A DNA stretch of 64,000 nucleotides from Bacteroidia bacterium (GTDB lineage: Bacteria; Bacteroidota; Bacteroidia; Cytophagales; Cyclobacteriaceae), in assembly GCA_030425425.1 (NCBI GenBank), contig JAUIAO010000006.1, positions 115,188 through 179,187 on the forward strand. Reading direction: 5' to 3'. Under the pieces are notes generated by a model. The model saw only the letters and a list, made by a program, of their open reading frames with translations, made no database searches and was not told the DNA's origin. Positions within the stretch are counted from its first letter, which is position 1; each line of letters begins with the position of its first letter. The position numbers were made by a program, and so were the translations under genes. Positions 18,973 through 27,384 of this stretch are shown here, piece after piece.

Positions 18973-20472
18973 ATGGCAACTCATAAAATTACCTTTGAGG
19001 AAAAAGAGATAACTACTCACGAAAACGAGCTTGTTTTAGACACATTGCTGAGGAATAACATATCAGTAAAGTTTTCCTGTCGGAATGGCACCTGCATGAC
19101 CTGCATGCTCAAGGTTACTGAAGGCACTCCCACTCCCGTCAGTCAGGCAGGAATTGCTCCTAATCTGAAAGAGAAAAACTATTTCAAGGCTTGTAAATGT
19201 ATACCTTCGGAAGACTTGAAAATTTCGAGACCTGAAGACGAGGACTATCTTTATGAAGCACATATTATCAGCCTTGACAAGCTGGATTCAAGCTCTTTCA
19301 AAATAGTTATAGAATCTTCTGAAGGGTTTGACTTTCACGCAGGGCAGCAAATGAAAGTACGTAGAAAAAGCTATCAAAATGCAGTCCCTTTCACTATTAC
19401 TAGTCTTCCTTATGAACCGTATATGGAGCTTGCATATTATGTGAAAGAGAATAGTGAAGAATTGAAAGCTCTAGAAAAGCTCAAAACAGGTGACAAGATT
19501 TTCGTGAACTCACCATCCGGTAATTTTCATTTTGACCCAAAAGAGGATAAGCCACTTTTAATTCTAACGAAAAATAACACTCTACATATTGTAAAAAGTG
19601 TTGTCAATGAAGCTATTAATCTATGGAGCTATGAAAAAACAATAGAAATCCTGCAAATAGGCAATGAGGATCAATTAGCCTTCGAAGATTTCCATTTGCC
19701 TACTCAGGTTAAGGTAGATTCTATTCCAGAATCTGATTTTTTCAACAACCCTAAGAATTACATTTCAAAATACTTATTACATTCTATCTATCTGGCCCTG
19801 AATGAGAGTAAAAATGAGATAATGCTTAGTACATTCTATTCATTAGGAGCACAATCCATTAGAGTCCTTAATCTATCGCCAAAAGTAGAAATCGAAAGCA
19901 TTTTTGAAACACAGAATTTTCCTCAACCTCCAGCTGAACCCGACCTTGAGCTTTGGGAATACTTGAACGAAAACAACCTGGTGCAAAAGATATTAACAGA
20001 GTTTTATGATATCGTATTCGAAGATGAGCGATTGGGTACGTTCTTTTCTCATGTTACCAAACAGCGATTGATTGAAAAACAATACAATTATCTTTTTGAG
20101 CAATTCACAGGAGAGCCAGTCTACTTTGGTCCAGACATGAGAAACGTTCACCACTGGATGGTGATCTCAGAAGATTTATTTGATTATAGGTCTGGAATTC
20201 TGGAGACTGTAATGCGGCAGAACCATCTTCCAGAAGCATACTTAAAAAAATGGATGGAAATAGAGGAACGAGTAAAAGAAAGAATAGTAAAAAGTAAACC
20301 CTGGAAAAGAATAATTAACAATGAATTGGTTGATCTGGAACAAATAGAAAAAACCAAGCTAGATTTCGGGGGAGTATGTGACAACTGCCACGAAGAAATA
20401 TTACCCGGAGAAGAAGTGATATATCATGTGAGACTAGGAAAAGTTTTTTGCCAAAAATGTCAGGGTCTTTGA
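18973..20472 (+). CDS. Fusion: 2Fe-2S ferredoxin, FNR-like domain, truncated haemoglobin, zinc ribbon
   Basis: A 499-residue soluble protein with four domains. (1) Residues 1-90: plant-type [2Fe-2S] ferredoxin with Cys36, Cys41, Cys44 and Cys74. (2) About 93-315: a ferredoxin-reductase-like fold with AVPFTITSLP and KTGDKIFVNSPSG, but the FAD-binding Arg of RxYS and the NAD(P) GxGxxP loop are missing, so cofactor binding is doubtful. (3) About 326-445: truncated haemoglobin; Tyr345, Leu366, Gln370 and His393 have exactly the spacing of B10, E7, E11 and F8 in Mycobacterium TrHbN (Tyr33, Leu54, Gln58, His81). (4) 466-499: zinc ribbon with Cys469, Cys472, Cys493 and Cys496. The TrHbN pocket suggests NO or O2 chemistry fed by the ferredoxin, an analogue of flavohaemoglobin (inference). 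Confidence 0.9.
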   Translation: MATHKITFEEKEITTHENELVLDTLLRNNISVKFSCRNGTCMTCMLKVTEGTPTPVSQAGIAPNLKEKNYFKACKCIPSEDLKISRPEDEDYLYEAHIISLDKLDSSSFKIVIESSEGFDFHAGQQMKVRRKSYQNAVPFTITSLPYEPYMELAYYVKENSEELKALEKLKTGDKIFVNSPSGNFHFDPKEDKPLLILTKNNTLHIVKSVVNEAINLWSYEKTIEILQIGNEDQLAFEDFHLPTQVKVDSIPESDFFNNPKNYISKYLLHSIYLALNESKNEIMLSTFYSLGAQSIRVLNLSPKVEIESIFETQNFPQPPAEPDLELWEYLNENNLVQKILTEFYDIVFEDERLGTFFSHVTKQRLIEKQYNYLFEQFTGEPVYFGPDMRNVHHWMVISEDLFDYRSGILETVMRQNHLPEAYLKKWMEIEERVKERIVKSKPWKRIINNELVDLEQIEKTKLDFGGVCDNCHEEILPGEEVIYHVRLGKVFCQKCQGL

Positions 20473-20687
20473 TAAATATATTAGATATAACCGTAAAGTT
20501 AGCGGTATAATAATATAATTTGCCGGATCATCTGTTATTATTCCCCTTCACCAAATTTAATTGTGCGAAGGACATTAATTTCATCAAATTCACATTAACA
20601 TCTTGTATTAATTGATTGTTTAAAACTTCTGTTATAAATTATCGTAAGACAAGACAACTAGCTTATTTTAACGTAACCTGCTATATT

Positions 20688-21038
20688 ATGAACACCTTAG
20701 AAAAGGCGTGCAAAGACTATGATAGTAACATCAAGACTAATGGTATTTGCGTCATCAACACCAACACTGGAGAAATTGAATTCTCAGAGAGTTTTACAGA
20801 TGAAACCAATCAAATTCTGAACAACAGCCTGTCCTCTGGCAAACTCAAGGATTTTAACAGTCAGTTCAATTCAATTTTCTACAAAAGAGGTTTTCCTTCG
20901 ATTATCAGAATTAAACATGATCATTACAGTGAATTCATCAAATTCTTGGATGTAAACCATATCATGTACTTCATACAAGAAAACACTTCAATCAACTATC
21001 CAAAAATTAAAATACAACTGACCAAACTTGCCGCCTAG
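20688..21038 (+). CDS. Unknown small protein at the head of the SpoIIE operon
   Basis: A 116-residue protein starting at the ATG at 20688; an earlier TTG at 20616 would add 24 residues without any conserved-looking feature and was not used. No signal or membrane segment. Strand-rich N-terminus (NGICVINTNTGEIEFSESF) and a helix-loop pattern later (HDHYSEFIKFLDVNHIMYFIQEN). I do not recognise it. It ends 17 nt before the SpoIIE phosphatase, on the same strand, and is probably the first gene of that operon. It could be a phosphatase substrate or adaptor (inference from position only). Confidence 0.7.
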   Translation: MNTLEKACKDYDSNIKTNGICVINTNTGEIEFSESFTDETNQILNNSLSSGKLKDFNSQFNSIFYKRGFPSIIRIKHDHYSEFIKFLDVNHIMYFIQENTSINYPKIKIQLTKLAA

Positions 21039-21055
21039 GGAAAAGAACCGCTAAC

Positions 21056-22228
21056 ATGATTGGAACCGAATCTAACAAGATTTCATATATCTGTAGAGAA
21101 CTGAAAGCCAAGCACCCTGGCATTAAACTCACTATGGCTTATGAATGGAATAAACACATCGAAATCTATCATAATGAAATAGAAGAGGATATAAATTTCA
21201 ATGCTCTACGTATGTTTTGCGTAAAGAATATTGGTCCTAACAGTGAATCAAGCATGGATGAAGAAAGCATCCAGGTAGATTATGATGAATTCGGGACTCT
21301 TGTTTTCTTTAGGTTTGAGCAAAAGCGATGGTTAATCATTGCTACAGACAAAGCTAGTTTTCCGGTTATCAATTTGGCAATAAAGGACTTAGATAAATCA
21401 GCTGTTGAGTTTGACTTGAAGGAGATCGAGGCGAAGGAGATTGAAGAGCTAGAAACTACTCACAATTTTGTGACTACTGACGAAGAGGAGGAAGTACTTC
21501 TGGAAGATCCGAAGCTGATGGCTGCCAGAAGATTACAACTGAGTATCTTACCAGATGTCAAATTGTTGGACAATTATTTCCAAAAGCATTTCTTGTACTT
21601 TCAGCCGGAGGATGTTTTAAGTGGTGACTTCTACTGGATCAAAGATTTTGAAAAAAGTTTATATCTGGTGGTAGCGGATTGTACCGGGCATAGCATGGAG
21701 GGTGCCCTATCTACTATGACAGTCAGCACGATTTTGAACCAAAGAATTGCTGCTGGTAAAAAACCTCAAGAAATTATAGAAGACATCTATGAAGACATCA
21801 AAAAAAGCAGTACTCTGCAAGACGAAGGGTATTCCATAGGTGTAGAATTAGCAATTTGTAGATTTGAGAAGGAATCACACCAGGTAGATATTGTGACAAG
21901 CGGGGTTCCTGTACTATATATCGAGGGTGAAAAACATCATCACCTTCTAAGGATTAAAGGAACACAGGATCCGTCGTATAAGGACTTAAAATTGGATCAT
22001 ATTAATTTATATGCTGAACAAGGACATAAGCTGGTATTATTTACTGATGGCTTATCTGATCAATTTGATAGTAACGACAAGAAAAAATTAGGTAACGCCG
22101 GAGTGAAAAAAATGTTTATGTCGATGAACGGCAACTTTTCTTTCAGTAGATTTATTCAAGACTTAGACGACTGGAGGGGAGCAACTAAACCAATGGATGA
22201 CATTACTGTCATGGCCATAGAAATGTAA
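21056..22228 (+). CDS. SpoIIE family PP2C serine/threonine phosphatase
   Basis: A 390-residue cytoplasmic protein. The C-terminal half (about 155-390) is a SpoIIE/PP2C phosphatase with its metal-binding aspartates: LSGDFYWI (Asp191), VVADCTGHSMEG (Asp208), the LFTDGLSDQ loop and MDDITVMAIE at the end. The preceding ARRLQLSILPD is the usual linker. Residues 1-150 form an unrecognised alpha/beta domain with a long acidic helix; no GAF, PAS or receiver domain is visible. SpoIIE-type enzymes dephosphorylate anti-sigma antagonists and similar STAS proteins. No STAS or HATPase kinase is adjacent; the next gene is a Roadblock-like protein 26 nt downstream. Confidence 0.92.
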   Translation: MIGTESNKISYICRELKAKHPGIKLTMAYEWNKHIEIYHNEIEEDINFNALRMFCVKNIGPNSESSMDEESIQVDYDEFGTLVFFRFEQKRWLIIATDKASFPVINLAIKDLDKSAVEFDLKEIEAKEIEELETTHNFVTTDEEEEVLLEDPKLMAARRLQLSILPDVKLLDNYFQKHFLYFQPEDVLSGDFYWIKDFEKSLYLVVADCTGHSMEGALSTMTVSTILNQRIAAGKKPQEIIEDIYEDIKKSSTLQDEGYSIGVELAICRFEKESHQVDIVTSGVPVLYIEGEKHHHLLRIKGTQDPSYKDLKLDHINLYAEQGHKLVLFTDGLSDQFDSNDKKKLGNAGVKKMFMSMNGNFSFSRFIQDLDDWRGATKPMDDITVMAIEM

Positions 22229-22254
22229 TTATTTAACACTAAAACCACTAACAA

Positions 22255-22650
22255 ATGGATTTAAAAGAAGCAATCGGCGCAGCAATTAAGGAAGTACCAA
22301 AAGCTGTAGCAGCAGGGGTAGTAGACATGGACTCAGGTATGCTACTAGACATTAAAACTACTTCCAGTCACCCGAATGAGGTTTTTGACCTTTTGGCTGC
22401 CGCTACCAAGGATATGTACGAAGGAGAAAACGTAACCAATGTGGAGAAGATTTTCAAAAAGGCTAGAGGAGTAAAAACAGATGAAAGATATTTTCAGGAG
22501 TTTGTGGTTTTCTCAACAAACCTTGTTCATTACTTCACACGTATTCCTTCAAAACCAGGAACTGTTTTCGCAGTGGTTTGTCAGGGAGATGCGAACGTAG
22601 GTTTGATTTTGGTTAAAGCGAGAGAGATTGCCAGAGCACTCAAATTCTGA
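22255..22650 (+). CDS. Roadblock/LC7-like protein
   Basis: A 131-residue protein. The pattern VPKAVAAGVVDMDSGMLLDIKTT (residues 14-36), a central helix and VHYFTRIPSKPGTVFAVVCQGDANVGLILVKAREIARAL at the end fits the Roadblock/LC7 (longin-like) fold, whose bacterial members include MglB, a GTPase-activating partner of MglA. No small GTPase gene is in this operon; instead a P-loop ATPase starts inside its last codons. The assignment is from fold pattern and is moderately certain. Confidence 0.72.
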   Translation: MDLKEAIGAAIKEVPKAVAAGVVDMDSGMLLDIKTTSSHPNEVFDLLAAATKDMYEGENVTNVEKIFKKARGVKTDERYFQEFVVFSTNLVHYFTRIPSKPGTVFAVVCQGDANVGLILVKAREIARALKF

Positions 22651-23317
22651 TAAGTATACTTATCAAATCACTTGTAGGATCGATGATAAGACTATCCTTG
22701 ATTCTATCAATATTTCGATATATACGAAAAACATCTTAGTTATTATTGGACCAGGAGGGAGTGGGAAATCTACCCTCCTGTCTATTTTTGAAGGGTATTA
22801 CAAAGAACATTGTGAAACTTCGCATAAAACCACACCATTTCCACCAGAGCAGACAGCCACACTAGCCCAGACCTCAAAACTTTCTTATATATTTTCTTAT
22901 TTGCTGTCAGGAGTAGCAGATCCGGAAGTGGCGATTAAGCACTACTGGCAGGGAACAAAGGTGAAAGATCTATTATTAACCAACATAGACACTCCGCCTG
23001 ATGAGCTTCCAGAATGGCTAAAACGTCTTTTCATTATTACTGATTTCATGGTACGTAATGAGGATAAAGAATTCTGGCTATTGGATGAACCCGAACAGCA
23101 AATGGGAGATCACATTCACCATCTTGCAAAACTCCTGATGGAGCAAAAAAAGAATAAAACTATCATCGTGGTAACACACAATATGGCGTTCACAGAGCTC
23201 ATAGCTGACCATGTTTTGTACATACATTATGGTAATCAACGAGCTTTTTTAACTTCTGAAGAGTTCTTTTCTTCTGAAGATGAGCGTATTAAATATATCA
23301 TTAAAATGGGATGCTAA
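22628..23317 (+). CDS. ABC-type ATPase domain protein lacking the LSGGQ signature
   Basis: A 229-residue P-loop ATPase. Walker A is GPGGSGKST (Lys47), Walker B is FWLLDEP (Asp153, Glu154) and the H-loop is VVTHN (His184). The ABC signature LSGGQ, expected before Walker B, is replaced by a PPDELPEWLKRL segment, and no permease gene is near, so it is probably not a transporter subunit. No ATG lies before the P-loop; a TTG at 22628 is the best start and overlaps the Roadblock gene by 23 nt, implying translational coupling. The next gene follows its stop with no gap. A role as ATP-dependent switch in the operon is inference. Confidence 0.82.
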   Translation: MPEHSNSDKYTYQITCRIDDKTILDSINISIYTKNILVIIGPGGSGKSTLLSIFEGYYKEHCETSHKTTPFPPEQTATLAQTSKLSYIFSYLLSGVADPEVAIKHYWQGTKVKDLLLTNIDTPPDELPEWLKRLFIITDFMVRNEDKEFWLLDEPEQQMGDHIHHLAKLLMEQKKNKTIIVVTHNMAFTELIADHVLYIHYGNQRAFLTSEEFFSSEDERIKYIIKMGC

Positions 23318-23773
23318 ATGATCAAAGGATTTAACTGGATACTACCAAACCAATTAGCTGGCTCAGGACGACCAGGGTTATACAATGAGGCTGAGGAAGA
23401 CATTGAGTTTATTCAGGAGTTCGGTTTCAATAAGGTGATCTCTCTTACTGAAGACGCATTGGAACCAATATTTTATGACAATGATTTTGAGGTGATTCAC
23501 TTCCCTATTTCAGACATGTACGTTCCAAGGTTACAACCCACTCAAGAGCTATGCACGCAGTTGAAAAAAGACATTCAGAATGGGCAGTCCATTCTTGTTC
23601 ATTGTAAAGCCGGACTGGGAAGAACCGGAACGATAGAAGCATGTATTCTTGTGGAACTGGGTCATACCGGTGATGATGCCATAGTAGAAGTAAGAAAAAA
23701 GAACTCCTGGGCTATCCAGAACTCTATTCAGGAAGGTTTCATTCGTGATTATCACAAGTTCATTCATAAGTAA
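23318..23773 (+). CDS. Dual-specificity protein phosphatase (cysteine-based)
   Basis: A 151-residue cysteine-dependent phosphatase. The P-loop VHCKAGLGRTGT holds the nucleophile Cys96 and Arg102 (CX5R); Asp66 in PISDMYVPRL is the likely general acid. Length and the N-terminal FNWILPNQLAGSGRPG resemble compact DSP/CDKN3-like and bacterial phosphoinositide-phosphatase-like members. It is the last gene of the SpoIIE-Roadblock-ATPase operon and starts directly after the ATPase stop. The operon thus holds two unrelated phosphatases. A bidirectional terminator follows. Confidence 0.92.
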   Translation: MIKGFNWILPNQLAGSGRPGLYNEAEEDIEFIQEFGFNKVISLTEDALEPIFYDNDFEVIHFPISDMYVPRLQPTQELCTQLKKDIQNGQSILVHCKAGLGRTGTIEACILVELGHTGDDAIVEVRKKNSWAIQNSIQEGFIRDYHKFIHK

Positions 23774-23782
23774 TCGCACAAA

Positions 23783-23808
23783 AAAACCTTCGATTTCTCG
23801 AAGGTTTT
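23783..23808. terminator. Bidirectional intrinsic terminator
   Basis: Perfect 11-bp stem AAAACCTTCGA-TTTC-TCGAAGGTTTT between the convergent phosphatase and M16 genes. Confidence 0.9.
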
Positions 23809-23830
23809 CAATTTTAAAGTTTTATCGTAG

Positions 23831-25372
23831 TTATTCTACAAAAAGATCTGAAGGCTGGTCAATAACTACTTTCTTGACATTGAGCTTATATCCTTGTACT
23901 AGTTTATCTACATCAAACACTTCCTGTGGCAAACTCTCCTTTACCACATTTGAATAGGACATTGGCGAGGCTGTATTATTGAGCATGCTTGCTTTTAGTG
24001 GTTCTATTTCATCAGTATCAGTAATCATGGTTACATACATATTTTCCACCTGTAGATATTTGGCTGCTGCGTTATTTACCTCTTCCAACGTAAGATCTGC
24101 TAGTTCCTGGTCCATTTCGCTGATATAATCAGTCATTCCATAAAAACGGGAATCAAGTAAAAAACCAAGCTGTCTTTCGGGTGACTGAATGTAGAGCTTC
24201 ATATAACTGCGCAAAAACTGTTTGGTTAAATCAAATTCCTCCTGAGTTAGTCCATCAGTCTTCACACGCTCAATTTCGCTCAAGGCCATTCTCATAGCAA
24301 AGTGTGCATGTCCGATTTCGATATCTGACAATTCTGGGTATTGACTTTTGAGGCTCAGTGCAGTTTGTACTGGTCGAATCCATACAGCAAAGTAATTTTG
24401 ACTTCTTGGAAAACCTGTTCTCGGTAATTGGTTTCTACCTCCAGATTGGTACCATTCTATGTAGGTATAATCACCGTAGTTCATAGACCTTTGTTCTCTG
24501 ATCAACTGATAAAGTTTTGAATATGATTTTCGGTGCTCGCCCAGGTATGAATTTACTACCAACATGGCTGGCCAATCATCAGATGAACGATCGATATTCA
24601 AAGGATATCCGGTATAGATGGCAGTTCCGAGATTTTTAGGTTTAGGCACTAGCTGAACCTGAATTCCATCAGGCATATCAATTTCACCTATTTCTGGAAT
24701 TTCGGGAGCTTCATTGTTCATTTTATTGACATCTGCTTTGAGTTTTTGCACAAAATCAGATGGATAGTCTCCTGCTATTCCGATGGTCACATTCTTACTA
24801 GTGAAGTACTTTTGATAGTGACTTACTACATCTTCTCTGGTAATATTAGCCAATCCATTTGCTGTTCCATTTTTCATATAAGCGTACCTTGTACCAGCAA
24901 AAAGCTGAGCTTCGAGAGCCATTTTACTGAATTCCTCATCGGAATTCGCTTTAATGACTTCCTTCACATAAACTTCGGCATTTGATTTCACCCTGCTGAA
25001 GTCTTTTTCAGAGAATGCCGGAGAAAGCAATACCCCTCTAAAAACTTCATAAAAATCACTTAAGAAATCCTTATGGACTTCAAATGTGACGGTAGTCATC
25101 TCCTTATCAGTAAATGAATAATAATATGCTGCCATCGGATACAAAATATCGTCGATTTCAGATTTAGAGAGTTGCTCGCTTCCAGTCTCTGTTAGTAACG
25201 AAGCAGTTAGGTTAGTCAACCCTTCCTTACCAACCGGGTCGCAAATTGATCCGTTTCTGAAGCTATATTTCACTACAATCTTAGTAGAGGCCATTGGTAA
25301 CTCTACCACTTCCTGAGCTATTGAAAAAGTGCTCAGAAGAAACAATGCTATATATATAATTCTTTTCATCAC
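23831..25372 (-). CDS. M16 family peptidase-like subunit without HXXEH
   Basis: A 513-residue secreted protein (signal MMKRIIYIALFLLSTFSIAQ). It has the two-lobe M16 layout, but the zinc motif HXXEH of the first lobe is absent: the place is taken by KEGLTNLTASLLTETGS. The R/Y substrate-binding region of the C-terminal lobe looks kept (RSMNYGDYTYIEWYQSGG). Paired M16B proteins of one active and one inactive subunit form heterodimers; the active partner is the gene 9 nt upstream. It probably acts in the periplasm on short peptides. Confidence 0.92.
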   Translation of the reverse strand: MMKRIIYIALFLLSTFSIAQEVVELPMASTKIVVKYSFRNGSICDPVGKEGLTNLTASLLTETGSEQLSKSEIDDILYPMAAYYYSFTDKEMTTVTFEVHKDFLSDFYEVFRGVLLSPAFSEKDFSRVKSNAEVYVKEVIKANSDEEFSKMALEAQLFAGTRYAYMKNGTANGLANITREDVVSHYQKYFTSKNVTIGIAGDYPSDFVQKLKADVNKMNNEAPEIPEIGEIDMPDGIQVQLVPKPKNLGTAIYTGYPLNIDRSSDDWPAMLVVNSYLGEHRKSYSKLYQLIREQRSMNYGDYTYIEWYQSGGRNQLPRTGFPRSQNYFAVWIRPVQTALSLKSQYPELSDIEIGHAHFAMRMALSEIERVKTDGLTQEEFDLTKQFLRSYMKLYIQSPERQLGFLLDSRFYGMTDYISEMDQELADLTLEEVNNAAAKYLQVENMYVTMITDTDEIEPLKASMLNNTASPMSYSNVVKESLPQEVFDVDKLVQGYKLNVKKVVIDQPSDLFVE

Positions 25373-25381
25373 TTTTTCAGT

Positions 25382-26761
25382 TTATAATTTCACATTGAGG
25401 CTTTCAGTAACTTCCAGCTCTTCATCAGGTGAGATGGTACCTACAGTAAGGTGTTCAGGTACAAAATACTTTTTTGCTACTTCCATGATATCTTCTGGCG
25501 TAACCGCATCATAGTTTGCATAAGCTTTGTTCACAGAAGCAGGATCACCAGTAAGCCATGTGTACCACGCCAGAGATTCTGCAATATCACTTGGATTATC
25601 TATGCCCATCGCATATTGATATTTGATGTGACTTTTAGTCTGCTGAAGCAATTGCTGATCTACCGGATTATTTTTAAGGTCACTAAGCACCTTATCTACC
25701 TCACTTTTCACGTAAGCCATGTCATCCTTGTTCACTAGCATGGTGTTTACAGACCATAATCCCGGATCTACAGTGCTCAGTGCTCCTGCTCCTAGTCTTC
25801 TTACCTTCTGCTCTTCAACTACCAGTTTTTTATAGATATCAGATTTCTCTGAGAAGGCGAGACTTGAAATCACCTCCAGCACAGCCATGTCTTTTTCATC
25901 AACCGAAAAGGCAGGGCCCTTGTAGCTTAAATTAAGTACTGGTGGGAAATTTGGTTCCTGAACATGTGCATATCTGGTTTCAGTTTGCTCGGGTTCCGTA
26001 GGAATTTCCTGTATAAATGAACCAGTTTCCCAATCTCCGAAGTATTTTTTTGCAAGCGAGTTTACCTTATCCTGGGTCACATCTCCTACCACCAGTATCG
26101 TACAGTATTCAGGTCGGTAGTATCGATCAAAAAACTCCAAAGAGTATTCATATTGATTGGGCATATCTACCACATCTTCCCAAAAGCCCATAGTCGTATG
26201 AGAATATGTATGATCTGTAAATGCAGTGTTATAAGTCTTTTCATATAGCTTCATATAAGGACTTGCATAGTTCTTTGTGTATTCCCCTTTCACTGCGCCG
26301 GCTTCTACCTTGAAGTCTTCTTCCGAATAGTTGAGGTTCATGAACCTGTCTGCTTCCAGCTCAAACATCTTATCGAGCATTTCAGCATTACCAGTCATAT
26401 GATAAACTGTACGATCCCACCAGGTATTGGCATTCGCAGCAGCACCAATTGCCTTGAGGGCTTCACCATATTCTGCTTTTGAGTAATTATCCGTACCGCG
26501 AAACATCATGTGCTCAAAAAAGTGGGCAAACCCTGATTTACCAGCTTCCACCTCATTTCTACTCCCCACTCTTACTACAATGTAAAATGACGCTAGCCCA
26601 GGACTATTATAGGGAACAGTCACTACATTCAGTCCATTTTCCATTTTCATTTGCTGAATGGGATAAGGAAATATCCCTTCCTCTTTGGTGGCTTCTTTTT
26701 GTGGGGAACAACCCAACAAGTGTAGAAAAACTGCCACCAGTATAATTCCTAGTTTTTTCAT
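25382..26761 (-). CDS. M16 family zinc metallopeptidase, catalytic subunit
   Basis: A 459-residue lipoprotein (lipobox LLGC, Cys18). The inverted zinc motif HFFEH is at residues 80-84 and the third ligand is in EAGAVKGEYTKNY about 75 residues later. It is the catalytic half of an M16B pair with the inactive subunit encoded 9 nt downstream. Such pairs cleave small peptides in the periplasm. The start ATG gives a complete lipoprotein signal, which supports it. Confidence 0.95.
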   Translation of the reverse strand: MKKLGIILVAVFLHLLGCSPQKEATKEEGIFPYPIQQMKMENGLNVVTVPYNSPGLASFYIVVRVGSRNEVEAGKSGFAHFFEHMMFRGTDNYSKAEYGEALKAIGAAANANTWWDRTVYHMTGNAEMLDKMFELEADRFMNLNYSEEDFKVEAGAVKGEYTKNYASPYMKLYEKTYNTAFTDHTYSHTTMGFWEDVVDMPNQYEYSLEFFDRYYRPEYCTILVVGDVTQDKVNSLAKKYFGDWETGSFIQEIPTEPEQTETRYAHVQEPNFPPVLNLSYKGPAFSVDEKDMAVLEVISSLAFSEKSDIYKKLVVEEQKVRRLGAGALSTVDPGLWSVNTMLVNKDDMAYVKSEVDKVLSDLKNNPVDQQLLQQTKSHIKYQYAMGIDNPSDIAESLAWYTWLTGDPASVNKAYANYDAVTPEDIMEVAKKYFVPEHLTVGTISPDEELEVTESLNVKL

Positions 26762-26872
26762 GCTAATGTGCTTTTTTCTTAAAATTAGGAGTTATCAAAA
26801 AATCAATCAAACTTGTATTTTAAGTGGTATTTATCTTTGTCAGACGGTTTGATCGTGATTTGAAAAAAGCAC

Positions 26873-26904
26873 AAAAAAAACCGCATCATTTCTGACACGG
26901 TTTT
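26873..26904 (-). terminator. Intrinsic terminator after thioredoxin
   Basis: Stem AAAACCG / CGGTTTT with a 14-nt loop and a long T-run following on the minus strand, 20 nt beyond the thioredoxin stop. Confidence 0.75.
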
Positions 26905-26923
26905 CCTCTTCATACTGTGTACT

Positions 26924-27289
26924 TTATTCAGAAACTGAAGCTATCAATTCTTTTTCGATGATTTCTTCCAAAACGTGCTTAGGAAGTGCTCCTGCCTGCA
27001 TCATTGGTTGCTTGTCCATCGGGATAAACAAAATGCTAGGGATACTCCTAATCTGAAAAACAGCCGCAAGCTCCTGTTCTACCTCTGTATCTATCTTATA
27101 AATAGTGATTTCTGGATGTTCATTACTCAACTCCTCCAAAACAGGAGCAACCATTTTACATGGTCCACACCAATCTGCATAAAAATCTATAATAGCCGGC
27201 TTATTACCTTTGTATTTCCACTCCTTTTCTACTGAATAGTCAAAGACCTCTTCTTTGAACTTCTCTGCTGTTAGCATTACTGTTGCCAT
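26924..27289 (-). CDS. trxA: Thioredoxin
   Basis: A 121-residue cytoplasmic thioredoxin reducing protein disulfides. The active site is DWCGPCKMVAPV with Cys41 and Cys44; the cis-proline loop is IRSIPSILF. The N-terminus is about ten residues longer than E. coli TrxA. A Bacteroidetes-type -7 box lies 25 nt upstream and a terminator follows, so it is probably monocistronic. Confidence 0.96.
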   Translation of the reverse strand: MATVMLTAEKFKEEVFDYSVEKEWKYKGNKPAIIDFYADWCGPCKMVAPVLEELSNEHPEITIYKIDTEVEQELAAVFQIRSIPSILFIPMDKQPMMQAGALPKHVLEEIIEKELIASVSE

Positions 27290-27313
27290 GGTTTCTAAAG
27301 TTTTAATTCAATA

Positions 27314-27321
27314 CAAATGTA
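27314..27321 (-). promoter_or_regulatory. Candidate -7 box of trxA
   Basis: Minus-strand TACATTTG fits TAnnTTTG, 25 nt before the trxA start. The -33 element is poor. Confidence 0.4.
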
Positions 27322-27384
27322 CGGATGAGATGACCTCAGGTGTGTAACCCTTGTTACGCTAACTTTGGGATGATGAAGAAGGAA

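Noticed and set aside
20616-20687. TTG-started extension of the protein at 20688
   Set aside because: No conserved-looking residues in the extra part, and an ATG is available.
22628-23317. Transporter ATPase role for the P-loop protein
   Set aside because: LSGGQ is absent and no permease is encoded nearby, so a transport call is not supported.
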